A stretch of 64,000 nt of DNA from Archangium violaceum Cb vi76. GTDB taxonomy: Bacteria; Myxococcota; Myxococcia; Myxococcales; Myxococcaceae. The DNA lies in the NCBI RefSeq assembly GCF_000733295.1, contig NZ_JPMI01000096.1, forward strand, positions 1 through 64,000. Reading direction: 5' to 3'. How positions within the stretch are numbered: the stretch's first letter is position 1; every line of letters begins with the position of its first letter. Positions 1 to 9,123 of this stretch are shown piece after piece. The position numbers and the translations under genes are program-made. The notes below the pieces were generated by a model. That model ran no database searches and was not told the DNA's origin. It worked only from the letters and a program-made list of their open reading frames with translations.

Positions 1-9
1 TGGTGCTCC

Positions 10-36
10 GCCTGCGTGAAGCGCTGTCACGCAGGC
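10..36 (+). terminator. Hairpin, likely terminator of an upstream gene
   Basis: A perfect 10-bp stem (GCCTGCGTGA at 10-19 pairing with 27-36) encloses a 7-nt loop and is followed by a moderately T-rich stretch. No gene end is visible to its left because the window starts here, so its role as a terminator is inferred from structure alone. Confidence 0.5.
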
Positions 37-41
37 GTTGC

Positions 42-68
42 TTGAAATACTGGTAAAACAGTTATATC
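42..68 (+). promoter_or_regulatory. Possible promoter for the GH-A-like hydrolase
   Basis: A TTGAAA hexamer at 42-47 is followed by the AT-rich run TTATATC at 62-68, unusual in this GC-rich sequence and about 75-100 bp upstream of the next gene. Spacing is shorter than the ideal 17 bp, so this is only a candidate. A further dyad, GGACCGCCG at 79-87 with 105-113, lies in the leader. Confidence 0.3.
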
Positions 69-142
69 CGTATTCACCGGACCGCCGTCGTGGAGCCTCT
101 CCACCGGCGGTCCGTCGGCATTGGTCGACACAAGGGGGCATC

Positions 143-1900
143 ATGAAGTGGAACACGTGGGGGATGGCGCTCGCGGTCACCAGCCTGTTGGGGAGCGTGG
201 GGGCAGCGCGGGCTGAGCCTTCCATGGCGGCCGTTCACTGGTACGGCGGATCCTGCTTCCAGGCGAACACATCCATTCCGGTGGGGGAGCGGGGATGGAA
301 CGTGGAGTCGGTGCTGGGCACCACCGACGGGACGTGGATCAACAAGTCGCTCACCGGGGCGCGCAACGCGGCCGGCGCCGGGCTGAGGAACATCATCCGC
401 ATCGACTACCGCAACTACAAAGCGGTGCCGGTGAGCTCGGCGGAGTACGCCGGGTGGGCCAATGAGTTCTGGAGCGTGGCGAACCAGTTCAAGAACGAGG
501 GCCTGGCCACGGTCTTCATCGTGGGCAACGAGCCCAACATCGAGGGCTGCACCACCGCGTCCGAGTACGCGAGCGCCTTCAACTACCTCTACTCTCACGC
601 GGGCCGTCCCGCCGGCATCACGCTGCTGGCCGCGGGCCCGGCCACCTACTCGCCCAATCCCGCCGGGCGCAACGCGGACGGGAGCTGTGCCTGGGGCGCG
701 GGCAACTTCCTGGATTGGCTGGGCACCATGAGCAATGGGCTCGGCGCGGCGGATGGCTTCGCGCTGCACACCTACGGTGGCTCGTACGAGGGCTGTCCGA
801 GCGAGCCCAGCCAGGCCTGTAGCCGCAACGGCTGGCCCTTCGATGCCGGCTTCCAGAGCTACAAGCAACAGATTGGCCGCATCACCAAGGCGGGGCTGAA
901 CACCAGGCCCATCTACATCACGGAGATCAACACGGACGTTCAGCCCGGCCAGTATCCGGATCCCCGGGATGCGTACCCGGCCGATTGGATCAACAAGGCC
1001 TACCAGGACGTGCGCAACTATAACGCCGCCAATGCCAACCGCATCAAGGCGCTGGCCTGGTTCGTGGACCGGGTGGACGGCTGGGATTCCTTCGCGCTGC
1101 GGAACATCCCCGCGGCCTGCCAGGACATGAAGGAGGAGTTCTCCAACCTGGCCAACCGTCCGGGGACGGTGGTCGTGTCGGGCAACAACGCGCAGGCCAT
1201 GGCGGGCTCGACCAGCGTGGCGAAGTTCCTCATGCCGGGGCAGATCTCCCAGCTGACGCTCTCGATGAACAACACGGGCAGCACCCGGTGGACCGCGGCG
1301 AGCCTGTACCGGATGGGGGCCGTGTCGGGCAACACGACGACGTGGAGCTCCTTCCCGCAGTGCGGCGGCTACTCCAACTCCTCCACGGATGCGCGCATCT
1401 ACGTGTGCGGTGATGTGGCCCCGGGCGGGACGTACGGCTTCCAGGTCCGGGCGCGGATGCCCACCACGGGCACCTCGGCCATGGTGGCGGGGAGGATGGT
1501 GCAGGACGGGGTGGCCTTCTTCGGCGACACCCAGTCGCGGACGATCAAGCTGGGCTCGGCCTTTTGCGGCTCCGCCTGCACCCAGTGCATCCTCAACGAG
1601 CGGACGGATCTGCTGCCCTTCTACCAGGCCAATGGCTGGGACACGTCGTGTGGCAACCGGGACAACATCGTCAACAACTACTGCACGGGCGTTGATCCCT
1701 CCAGCTGCAACGCGTTGAAGGCCGGTGCTTGCGCCAGCTTCTGCAACGCGTGCCGGTGCTCGGGTGGCAAGCACGCGGATGGCACCACCGTCGATGCCAA
1801 TGCCACCTTCTGCGGCTACCGGGTGTGCGGCATGGACAAGAAGGAGTACGAGTGCACCAGCGCGGGCTGGAGCGCCGTTGCCGGCCTTACGTGCAAGTAG
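143..1900 (+). CDS. Secreted clan GH-A-like glycoside hydrolase with FW-type domain and Cys-rich tail
   Basis: The 585-residue product starts at the ATG at 143, where a signal peptide ending near AARA (residues 21-24) begins; the purine-rich AAGGGGGC lies just upstream, and the open frame extends further back without a good start. Residues about 30-330 look like a (beta/alpha)8 hydrolase: Asn-Glu-Pro with Glu130 fits the clan GH-A acid/base, and Glu261 in YITEIN fits the nucleophile. Residues about 340-450 contain PGQ..L..NNTGSTRW, the pattern of the FW/NBR1-like beta-sandwich. The last ~110 residues hold many cysteines and probably form a disulfide-rich module. The substrate cannot be told from sequence. 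It stands alone, with a damaged gene downstream. Confidence 0.7.
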   Translation: MKWNTWGMALAVTSLLGSVGAARAEPSMAAVHWYGGSCFQANTSIPVGERGWNVESVLGTTDGTWINKSLTGARNAAGAGLRNIIRIDYRNYKAVPVSSAEYAGWANEFWSVANQFKNEGLATVFIVGNEPNIEGCTTASEYASAFNYLYSHAGRPAGITLLAAGPATYSPNPAGRNADGSCAWGAGNFLDWLGTMSNGLGAADGFALHTYGGSYEGCPSEPSQACSRNGWPFDAGFQSYKQQIGRITKAGLNTRPIYITEINTDVQPGQYPDPRDAYPADWINKAYQDVRNYNAANANRIKALAWFVDRVDGWDSFALRNIPAACQDMKEEFSNLANRPGTVVVSGNNAQAMAGSTSVAKFLMPGQISQLTLSMNNTGSTRWTAASLYRMGAVSGNTTTWSSFPQCGGYSNSSTDARIYVCGDVAPGGTYGFQVRARMPTTGTSAMVAGRMVQDGVAFFGDTQSRTIKLGSAFCGSACTQCILNERTDLLPFYQANGWDTSCGNRDNIVNNYCTGVDPSSCNALKAGACASFCNACRCSGGKHADGTTVDANATFCGYRVCGMDKKEYECTSAGWSAVAGLTCK

Positions 1901-1982
1901 TCCCGGTGAAGCGGGCGGGGAGTGGAGACCCTCGCCCGCCGTCGGCGTCACCTGGCGCGCCGGGTTCCAGTTCGGTGGAGGA

Positions 1983-2408
1983 CGGCCGGTCGAGCGCCTC
2001 TTGCAGGTTCCGAAGTTTGACGACCCCGCGAACCTGAAGCACTGGTTGAGGGGCCTCGTCTCGGTCGAGTTGCTCGAGGGAGAGCAGGGCCACCCCGGAG
2101 CGCGCTCGCGGTACATCTTCCAGATGGGCAAGCGGCGCGTCGAGATCATCCAGACGGTCACGAAGCGCAACCCGCCGGGCGAGTTCGACGCGATTTTCGA
2201 AACGCCGGGCATGTGGAACGAGGAGAAAAACCGGCTCGTCGCGCTGGGTCCCTCGAAGACGAAGTGGATCGCCGAGACCGAGTTTCGGATGAGCGGCTTC
2301 ATGAAAGTGATCGGCTTCCTGATGCCGGGCTCGTTTCGGAAGCAGTCGCGGCAGCACCTGGAGGATTTCAAGGCGTTCGCGGAGCAGGGGAAGAGCGTCG
2401 CCGAGTGA
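1983..2408 (+). pseudogene. SRPBCC (START/polyketide-cyclase fold) protein with damaged N-terminus
   Basis: In-frame sequence from about 1983 reads as a small SRPBCC-family protein: FDDPANLKHW, GARSRYIFQMGKR, GMWNEEKN and GFMKVIGFLMPGSFRKQS are typical family stretches. The usual first strand and helix lie in the first ~20 residues, and here no ATG or GTG start exists in this frame before the homology. The only usable codon is TTG at 2001, with no convincing ribosome site, and a GTG at 1974 is in another frame. A frameshift or N-terminal truncation is the simplest reading; a non-canonical TTG start giving 135 residues is the alternative. The C-terminal two thirds look undamaged, so the lesion may be recent or a sequencing error. 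Confidence 0.55.
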
Positions 2409-2525
2409 GGCGGGCCCCACGTCCTTGAGCAGCACCCACCGCACCCGCCGTGGAGAGGCGGCGGGAATCGAAGCCGCCAAGGGCGGATGGTGTGTGCTAG
2501 ACCGCCCGGCCGAGAGGAGCGGGCA

Positions 2526-4835
2526 ATGGACAAGGCGAAGAAAGAGGAAACGGCGGCAACCGACACGATCCATGTGCGTGGCGCGCGGGTGAACAACCTC
2601 CAGAACATCTCGCTCGATCTGCCGAAGAAGAAGATCACCGTGTTCACCGGCGTGTCGGGCTCGGGCAAGTCGTCGCTCGTCTTCGACACCCTGGCCGCCG
2701 AATCGCAGCGGCTGCTCAACGAGACGCTGCCGACCTTCGTGCAGACCTTCCTGCCGCGGCAGCCCCAACCCGACGTCGACGCTCTCGAGAACCTCTCGGC
2801 GGCGATCATCGTCGACCAGTCGCGGATCGGCGGGAACAGCCGCTCCACCGTCGGCACCGTCAGCGACACCGCGGGCCTGTTGCGGCTGTTGTTCTCGCGC
2901 CTCGGCAAGCCGGCCGTGCCCCGCCCGAGCGCCCTGTCATTCAATGATCCCCTCGGCCTGTGCAAGGCCTGCGACGGCATCGGCGTCGTCTCGTCCATCG
3001 ACGTGAAGGGTCTGGTCGACGAGAGCAAGAGCCTCGAGGAAGGGGCCTTGTTGTTCCCCGGGTTCGCCGTCGATTCCTGGTTCTACAACATCATCAGCGG
3101 CTCGGGCTTCTTCGACCTCAAGAAGAAGATCGCCGACTACTCCGCCGAGGAGCGGCACAAGCTGCTCCACGAGCCGGAGTGCAAGGTCAAGATCAAGGTG
3201 GGCACCAAGATGATGGGCTCCACCTATGAAGGGCTGATTCCCAAGATCCGCCGCCTCTATCTGTCGAAGAACCTCGACGACCTGCAGGCCAATCTCAGGA
3301 ACGCGCTCGAACCCATCCTCACCCGGGAGCCCTGCGCCGAATGTGGCGGCACCCGCCTGAACGCCGCGGCCATCGCCTGCCGCGTCGACGACGGCGCGGG
3401 GCACGCCATCAACATCGCCGAGGCCACGGCGTTGCCGGTCGACGAGCTGCTGGAGTTGATCACCCGGAAGAAGAGCGGTTTCGACGATGCCGCCACCGCG
3501 CCGGTACGGGACGCCCTTGCCCGGCGCCTGCAATCCCTCGTCGACATCGGCCTCGGCTACCTCGCGCTCGATCGCGAGAGCAGCACGCTCTCGGGGGGCG
3601 AGTCGCAACGGGTGAAGATGGTCCGGGCGCTCGGCTCGAGCCTCACCGATCTGACCTATATCTTCGACGAGCCGAGCATCGGCCTGCACCCCGCCGACCT
3701 GCACCGCCTCAACACCCTGCTCGTGCAACTGCGCGACAAGGGAAACACGGTGCTCGTCGTCGAGCACAAGCCGGCGGTCATCGCCATCGCCGACCACATC
3801 GTCGACATCGGCCCTGGTGCCGGTGAGCACGGCGGCCGCGTCGTCTATGAAGGCGACGTCGACGGACTGAAGAGCTCATCGTCGGTGACGGGGCAGGCGC
3901 TGAGTCAGAAGCCGGTGACGAAGTCGCGGACGCGAGCGCCCACCGGGTGGATCGAACTGCGTGATGTGACCCTGCACAACCTGAAGAACCTGAGCGTCCG
4001 CATCCCCAAGGGCGTCTTCGTCGTCGTCACGGGCGTCGCCGGCTCGGGCAAGAGCTCGCTCATCCGCCAGACGCTGCCACAGCGCATCAAGGACGTCGTG
4101 GTCATCGACCAGAGCCTGGCTCGCGGCTCGAGCCGCTCGAACCTGGCGACGTGGACGGGAATCCTCGATGCCGTCCGCAAGCTGTTCGCGACGACGAACA
4201 AGGTCTCGGAGTCATTGTTCTCCGCGAACTCCAAGGGCGCCTGCCCCGAATGCCAGGGCCTGGGTGTCGTCTACACCGACCTCGCCCACCTGGACCCCGT
4301 CGCCATGCCCTGCGAGGCCTGTGGTGGCCGTCGCTTCACGGATGCTGTCTTGAAGCACAAGGTGCGTGGCCGCTCCATCGGCGATGTCTTCGACTTCCCG
4401 GTCGAGGACGCCGCCGCCTTCTTCGTCGAGCCCGCCATTCACGGACCGCTTCAATCCCTCGTCGACGTCGGGCTCGGCTACGTGCGCCTCGGCCAACCGT
4501 TGAACACGCTGTCAGGCGGTGAGCGCCAGCGCATGAAGCTCGCGCGCAGCCTGCACGAGCCGACGCCCCTGGCGATCCTCGACGAGCCGACGACCGGACT
4601 GCACTTGAAGGACATCGACCGGCTGGTGGGGATGATCGACCGTCTCGTCGCCACGGGCACGTCGGTCATCGTCATCGAGCATCACCCCCACGTCATCCGC
4701 CGAGCCGATTGGATCATCGACATGGGACCGGGTGCCGGCCACGACGGCGGCCGCATCGTCTTCGAAGGACCCCCCGAGGGCCTGCTGAAGCACCCAACCT
4801 CGCTGACCGGGAAGTGGTTGTCCCAGGAAGGCTGA
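2526..4835 (+). CDS. UvrA-like ABC ATPase (UvrA2/DrrC type)
   Basis: The 769-residue cytoplasmic protein has two ABC ATPase modules: Walker A GVSGSGKSS at 42-50 and GVAGSGKSS at 503-511, with signatures LSGGE at about 355 and 662. CxxC pairs (CKAC, CAEC, CPEC, CEAC) match the zinc modules of UvrA. It is about 170 residues shorter than canonical UvrA (~940), and the space between the first Walker A and its signature is reduced, as in UvrA2/DrrC paralogues lacking the UvrB-binding domain. Those are linked to DNA-damage tolerance or resistance to DNA-binding drugs, so a housekeeping repair role is unlikely. Start: ATG at 2526, behind GAGAGGAG. The gene is monocistronic and convergent with the amylase gene. 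No drug-biosynthesis gene is nearby, so its ligand is unknown. Confidence 0.88.
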   Translation: MDKAKKEETAATDTIHVRGARVNNLQNISLDLPKKKITVFTGVSGSGKSSLVFDTLAAESQRLLNETLPTFVQTFLPRQPQPDVDALENLSAAIIVDQSRIGGNSRSTVGTVSDTAGLLRLLFSRLGKPAVPRPSALSFNDPLGLCKACDGIGVVSSIDVKGLVDESKSLEEGALLFPGFAVDSWFYNIISGSGFFDLKKKIADYSAEERHKLLHEPECKVKIKVGTKMMGSTYEGLIPKIRRLYLSKNLDDLQANLRNALEPILTREPCAECGGTRLNAAAIACRVDDGAGHAINIAEATALPVDELLELITRKKSGFDDAATAPVRDALARRLQSLVDIGLGYLALDRESSTLSGGESQRVKMVRALGSSLTDLTYIFDEPSIGLHPADLHRLNTLLVQLRDKGNTVLVVEHKPAVIAIADHIVDIGPGAGEHGGRVVYEGDVDGLKSSSSVTGQALSQKPVTKSRTRAPTGWIELRDVTLHNLKNLSVRIPKGVFVVVTGVAGSGKSSLIRQTLPQRIKDVVVIDQSLARGSSRSNLATWTGILDAVRKLFATTNKVSESLFSANSKGACPECQGLGVVYTDLAHLDPVAMPCEACGGRRFTDAVLKHKVRGRSIGDVFDFPVEDAAAFFVEPAIHGPLQSLVDVGLGYVRLGQPLNTLSGGERQRMKLARSLHEPTPLAILDEPTTGLHLKDIDRLVGMIDRLVATGTSVIVIEHHPHVIRRADWIIDMGPGAGHDGGRIVFEGPPEGLLKHPTSLTGKWLSQEG

Positions 4836-4854
4836 CGGCGGCCGCCTCGCCCAG

Positions 4855-4885
4855 GGAACCCGCGGAGGCGCATCCCGCGGGTTCC
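4855..4885. terminator. Bidirectional terminator between convergent genes
   Basis: GGAACCCGCGG at 4855-4865 pairs perfectly with 4875-4885 around a 9-nt loop, and the arms extend outward with one bulge. It sits between the convergent stop codons of the UvrA-like and amylase genes. The poly-U tail is weak, as usual in this GC-rich sequence. Confidence 0.65.
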
Positions 4886-4900
4886 TGGAGCCGCCATCCG

Positions 4901-7900
4901 TCAGGGCTTCAGGTACGGACCATCCGAGCCCACCTTGCCGGGAGCCGGGTTGCCGGGCAGGTCGAGCACATACACGCGCAGGTTGCCCTTGCCAGAGACA
5001 CTGGCCGTCAGCGAGCCGTTGCTCACGGTCTTCACATCACCGGTGATGGCGTCCTTGTAGGTCCCATTGGGGATGCCGCTGAAGGTGGCGCCGCCGGAGA
5101 TGGTGACGAGTACGAAGCTGTCCACGCCCTTGGACGCGTCGGTGAAACGCCGCTTGAAGGCCATGCCGCCCGAGACGCCCTCGGTCGAGTACTGCCCCTT
5201 CTGGAGCGCGGGAATCTTGCGGCGCAACTGATTGAGCCGCTGCAGGTGTTTGGCCAGCGGCTTGTTGAGCGTCTCCGAGACCTTGCCGGAGGCGCTGCCC
5301 ACCACGCCGAAGTCGGAGGCCGAGATGCTGCCCTCGAGGTTGTCGCCGTAGTACGCACGGCCGGTGGTGGCCAGCGCGCAGGTGGGGCCGCAGTCGATCT
5401 GCTTGCCCGCCTGGAACTCGATCTCCGAGCCGTAATACAGCGTGGGGATGCCGCGGAAGGTCCACATCAGGCTCATGTTCTCGGCCCAGGCGTCGGTGCC
5501 TCCGGCGTAGCGGGTGCTGGACTTGTTGGGGCCGTAGTCGTGCGAATCCACGTACACCACGTTGTAGGTGGCGTCGTTGTAGCTGTCGTCCGAGTCCTTG
5601 CCGTTCCACCAGGCATTGCTGGCCTCGCCGAAGTTCATGTGCATGCGCATGTCGATGACGCTCATGCCGGAGAACTGGCTGTGATCCGGGGCGTGGTACA
5701 GGTTGCCCTGGAGGAAGGCATTGGTGGACGTGGGCTGGTTGGACGTGCCCTGGGTCTGCTCGTAGTTGTACTGCTCGAGCGCGGCCGCGGTGTCATCCGC
5801 GCTATACGTCTTGCGCTCCTTCCACGTGAAGAACTGCGCCGAGTGGTTGGGCGAGCCACGGTTCCACTTGTCGTTCACGAACGAGCCCACCTCGCCGAAC
5901 ATGAAGAAGTCCCGGCCCTTGGCTCCGAACTTCTCCTCGGCGTGCTGGTGGGCCGCCGGCAGCAGGCGCCGGTTCCAGGTGACGCGCGGAATGTGGACCG
6001 CCGTGTCGATGCGGAAGCCGTCCACGCCCATGTCGATGTACTTGTTGTAGACGCCCACCAGGAACTGCTGCACCGGCGTGCTCTCGGTGTTGAAGTCCGC
6101 CAGGTCCTCGTGAATCCAGCAGCTGCGCGAGTCCTCGCCCTCCCAGTTCCCAATCCAGCACTGGTGGAAGTACTGCGAGGGGAACATGCCCGAGGTGGGG
6201 TTGGGCCACTGGCAGTTGTAGACCTTGTATCCCTCGGCGCTGTATCCCCCCGTGTGCACGCCCCAGTTGCGGCACGTGTTGCCCGCGGGCTCGGACGTCG
6301 ACCACAGGTCCCCGTTGTAATAGGACTTCCCGCTGGTGGGCTCGACGGTGAGCCCGTCATAGGTGAAGCCAGAGACGGGCGCGTCGTAGTACCAGCTCCA
6401 CTGGCTGTCGCGCACCCCGTAGACCTTGGCGTTCCACAGCCCCTTGGCGCCCCAGCGGCTGGAGTGGTTGTAGACCACGTCCTGGATGATCTTGATGCCC
6501 TTGGTGTGGGCCGCGTTGATGAGATCCTGGTAGGTGGCACCTGGAGACTCCAGGCGTGGATCCACCTTGTGGAAATCCCAGCCGTGATAGCCGTGGTAGT
6601 CGTAGTCCGAGCGGTTGAGCACCACGGGGGTGATCCAGATGGCGGAGAAGCCCAGGGCCTTGATGTAGTCGAGCTTCTGGATGAGGCCCTTGAAGTCCCC
6701 GCGGAACATGGGATCGTTGTTGGCGGCGTTGCCCGACTTGACGTGCATGCTGCCACCGCGGTTGTTGGACGAGTCGCCATCGTAGAAGCGCGCGGTGAGC
6801 ACGAAGTAGATGGAGTCCTCGCGGATGTCTCCGCCCAGGGGTTCTCCCGGGGGGGGTGGAGGCGGCGCGCTGCCGGTGGTGGCCGACACGGACGCGCTGG
6901 CGGAGGACTTGTTGCCGGCCGCGTCGAAGGCCTTCACGGTGTAGCTGTAGGAGGTCTGGGCCGTCAGGCCGGTGTCGCTGTAGCTGGTGAGCGACGTGGT
7001 CCAGGTCCGCGTGCCCTGGGTTCCCCCGGTGCGCACGAGCTCGTAGCCGGTGACGCCCCGGTCATCGGTCGAGGCACTCCAGGAGAGGTTGATCTGCGTC
7101 CCCGAGGCCGTGGCGATGACGCCCGAGGGAATGGACGGCGCGGAGGTATCCGGGGGCAGCGTCACGCACGGCGTGGAGGCGTTGGCGGTGACGACGCCAT
7201 CCCTGACGGTGATCAACCCCGTGCCCAGGGAGTAATCCGAGCCGTTGTTGTTGTCCCAGGTGGTGCCGTTGTTGAACGCCGCCTTCATGCCGGTGGCCGA
7301 GCCCAGGTCCACGGTCTTCTTCACCCAGTCGGTGCAGGCGGTCTCGTTCATGGCGGCGCCGGGCACGGCGGTCCACGAGCCGCCGGTCGGCGCGTAGTGG
7401 ATGTTGACGGAGGTCCAGGCGCGGGTGCGCGTGTAGTAATAGACCTCGGCCCTGTTGCCCGCGGGGGTGGTGACGGACAGGGCAGGGCTGGCGGCGGACA
7501 CGTTGCCCGCCGCGTCCACGGCCCTCACGGTGTAGCTGTAGGCCGTGGAGGCGGTGCGTCCGGTATCGGTGTAGCTCGTGCTGGTGGCCGAGCCGATGAG
7601 CGTGCCCGCGCGGTAGACGTCGTAACGGACCACGCCCACGTTGTCGGTGGAGGCGGTCCACGAGAAGGTGATGGACGTGGACGTCACCGTGCCCGCGGTC
7701 AACGCGCCAGGCGCGGTGGGCGCCTGGGTGTCGGCGGCACACGGCGAGCCCGCGTTGGCCAGGAGCTGGCCGTTCTTGATCTGGTGGGTGCCCGACGTGG
7801 GAATGACGTAGTTGGCGCCGGACTGATTGTTGAGGTTGTCCCAGCGGTTCTGGCCGTCGGTGAAGACCGCCTGGAAGGTGGTGGCCGAGCCCGTGGTGAT

Positions 7901-8110
7901 GGCCTTCGTCACCCAGTTCGTACAGGCCGCGCTCATCGCGTCGCCCGGCACGGTCGTCCAGGTGCCACTGGCGTTGTGATGGATGTAGGCGGACGTCCAG
8001 GCCTTATAGGGCGTGTAGTAGTAGACCGTTGCCGTGCCGGCGAGCGCGGGCGCGCTCGAGAGCGCCAGGATCAACGCGCACAGCGCTGACCCTCTCCAGG
8101 GAAGCTTCAT
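4901..8110 (-). CDS. Secreted GH13 alpha-amylase with two CBM25-like and two FN3 modules
   Basis: This 1069-residue exoenzyme begins at the ATG at 8110 with a signal peptide (cleavage near APALAG, residues 20-25); in-frame sequence further upstream lacks signal features. Order: CBM25-like starch-binding module (about 26-120, VYYYTPYKAW, VPGDAM, WDNLNN), FN3 (130-215), second CBM25-like (221-315, VYYYTRTRAW, WDNNNG), FN3 (325-412), a proline linker, then GH13 from about 430. Catalytic residues fit Asp702 (GFRIDTAVH), Glu740 (FGEVGS) and Asp858 (DSHD). It should cut alpha-1,4 links in starch or glycogen outside the cell, the binding modules holding granules. It is divergent from the bfd promoter and has no transporter partner, suggesting a scavenging enzyme. 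The product (maltose or longer dextrins) cannot be told. Confidence 0.92.
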   Translation of the reverse strand: MKLPWRGSALCALILALSSAPALAGTATVYYYTPYKAWTSAYIHHNASGTWTTVPGDAMSAACTNWVTKAITTGSATTFQAVFTDGQNRWDNLNNQSGANYVIPTSGTHQIKNGQLLANAGSPCAADTQAPTAPGALTAGTVTSTSITFSWTASTDNVGVVRYDVYRAGTLIGSATSTSYTDTGRTASTAYSYTVRAVDAAGNVSAASPALSVTTPAGNRAEVYYYTRTRAWTSVNIHYAPTGGSWTAVPGAAMNETACTDWVKKTVDLGSATGMKAAFNNGTTWDNNNGSDYSLGTGLITVRDGVVTANASTPCVTLPPDTSAPSIPSGVIATASGTQINLSWSASTDDRGVTGYELVRTGGTQGTRTWTTSLTSYSDTGLTAQTSYSYTVKAFDAAGNKSSASASVSATTGSAPPPPPPGEPLGGDIREDSIYFVLTARFYDGDSSNNRGGSMHVKSGNAANNDPMFRGDFKGLIQKLDYIKALGFSAIWITPVVLNRSDYDYHGYHGWDFHKVDPRLESPGATYQDLINAAHTKGIKIIQDVVYNHSSRWGAKGLWNAKVYGVRDSQWSWYYDAPVSGFTYDGLTVEPTSGKSYYNGDLWSTSEPAGNTCRNWGVHTGGYSAEGYKVYNCQWPNPTSGMFPSQYFHQCWIGNWEGEDSRSCWIHEDLADFNTESTPVQQFLVGVYNKYIDMGVDGFRIDTAVHIPRVTWNRRLLPAAHQHAEEKFGAKGRDFFMFGEVGSFVNDKWNRGSPNHSAQFFTWKERKTYSADDTAAALEQYNYEQTQGTSNQPTSTNAFLQGNLYHAPDHSQFSGMSVIDMRMHMNFGEASNAWWNGKDSDDSYNDATYNVVYVDSHDYGPNKSSTRYAGGTDAWAENMSLMWTFRGIPTLYYGSEIEFQAGKQIDCGPTCALATTGRAYYGDNLEGSISASDFGVVGSASGKVSETLNKPLAKHLQRLNQLRRKIPALQKGQYSTEGVSGGMAFKRRFTDASKGVDSFVLVTISGGATFSGIPNGTYKDAITGDVKTVSNGSLTASVSGKGNLRVYVLDLPGNPAPGKVGSDGPYLKP

Positions 8111-8272
8111 GGGGTTCTTTCCTTGCGTGTCGGGGGAAAACGCGGACAGCCCGGAAAGATTGAACGAGCTCTGACCACTTGGAAAGTGAGGAGCAGACCA
8201 CATGGAAAGGGGTGAGGCGGACACTCGGGAGCACGCGGGGGAGCGGCCAGGTCCGGCCCACCTGGGGAGTGC

Positions 8273-8310
8273 TTGACGGAATCGGTATTGCGAATTATTC
8301 TCAATTGCAA
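8273..8310 (+). promoter_or_regulatory. Promoter with overlapping Fur-box-like site upstream of bfd-bfr
   Basis: TTGACG at 8273-8278 lies 17 bp before TATTCT at 8296-8301, a plausible sigma70-type pair. The AT-rich interrupted dyad at 8288-8310 (TTGCGAATT...AATTGCAA) covers the -10 and resembles a Fur box. Iron-replete Fur would then block polymerase, although bacterioferritin genes are often iron-induced, so the direction of control is uncertain. Confidence 0.6.
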
Positions 8311-8352
8311 CTTGGGGCCACATGGTGTGGCCCTTCGTCGTGTGAGCCTCGA

Positions 8353-8589
8353 ATGATCGTCTGCCTCTGCCATGTCGTCTCGGACCGGACCATCCGCGCC
8401 CGCATCTCCGAGGGAGCCCGGAGCGTGGAGGCCATCGGGGAGGTTTGTGGGGCGGGGACGGGGTGCGGGGGCTGCCAGGAGCAGCTCGCGGACCTGATCA
8501 AGGAGTGTCGTCAGGGAGCCAACGGACGCTCCGCCTGTCGGGACAGTTGTGCGGTCCCCGCGCTGCAACTAGCGTCCCCGGCCCTATGA
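8353..8589 (+). CDS. bfd: Bacterioferritin-associated [2Fe-2S] ferredoxin
   Basis: Bfd docks on bacterioferritin and passes electrons to its haem so that stored ferric iron is released. The 78-residue protein begins [11 protein letters not shown] at the ATG at 8353. The cluster ligands are the CLC pair at residues 4-6 and the pair in CGAGTGCGGC near residues 36-40, the usual Bfd spacing. The C-terminal ~20 residues extend past the typical domain and contain two more cysteines. Its stop overlaps the bfr start by four bases (ATGA), so the two are translationally coupled. The Fur-like promoter at 8273-8310 probably drives both. Confidence 0.88.
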   Translation: MIVCLCHVVSDRTIRARISEGARSVEAIGEVCGAGTGCGGCQEQLADLIKECRQGANGRSACRDSCAVPALQLASPAL

Positions 8590-9062
8590 AAGGCCACCCC
8601 CAGATCATCGATCTTCTCAACGACATCCTCACCACCGAACTGACGGCCATCAACGAGTACTTTCTGCACGCGCGTATCGCGGAGAACTGGGGGTACGAGC
8701 GGCTGCAGAAGAAGATCTACGAGGAGTCCATCGGCGAGATGAAGCACGCCGACCGGCTCGTGCGGCGCATCCTCTTCCTGGGAGGCCTGCCCAACCTGCA
8801 GCGCCTGGGCAAGGTGAACGTGGGGGAGACGGTCCCCGAGATGCTCCGCTTGGATCTGGAGCTGGAGCTCGGCTCGCAGAAGCGCCTCAACGAGGGCATT
8901 GAGCTGTGCCGCACGTTGGGAGACAACGGCAGCCGGGAGTTGCTGGACACCATCCTCGAGGATACCGAGGAGCACATCGACTGGATCGAGGCCCAGCTCG
9001 AGCTGATGAAACAGGTGGGGGAGGCGCACTACCTCGCCCAGCAGATCAAGAAGGAGAGCTGA
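8586..9062 (+). CDS. bfr: Bacterioferritin, ferroxidase ligand 127 changed to Thr
   Basis: A 158-residue bacterioferritin subunit, the standard length; 24 subunits form a cage that oxidises and stores iron. Numbering is in register with the E. coli protein: Glu18, Glu51, His54, Glu94 and His130 of the di-iron ferroxidase site and the haem ligand Met52 are all present. Position 127, normally a bridging Glu, reads Thr (codon ACC in DTEEH). Glu128 and Glu129 follow and might substitute. The subunit may have altered iron oxidation or depend on another Bfr subunit elsewhere in the genome. It overlaps bfd by four bases. Confidence 0.92.
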   Translation: MKGHPQIIDLLNDILTTELTAINEYFLHARIAENWGYERLQKKIYEESIGEMKHADRLVRRILFLGGLPNLQRLGKVNVGETVPEMLRLDLELELGSQKRLNEGIELCRTLGDNGSRELLDTILEDTEEHIDWIEAQLELMKQVGEAHYLAQQIKKES

Positions 9063-9123
9063 GCGCTCCCGGGACGCTTTCGTGGTGAGGCGGAGTGGCA
9101 CGGGGCGCTCATGGAGAAGCCCC

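Noticed and set aside
74-3028. A 984-codon open frame on the minus strand, and similar long antisense frames (for example 13379-15880 and 46011-48840)
   Set aside because: They lie opposite well-supported genes, have Arg/Pro/His-rich low-complexity translations and no recognisable domain; at this GC content antisense frames stay open by chance.
2526-4835. Housekeeping uvrA
   Set aside because: About 170 residues too short and lacking the UvrB-binding insertion; better as a UvrA2/DrrC-type paralogue.
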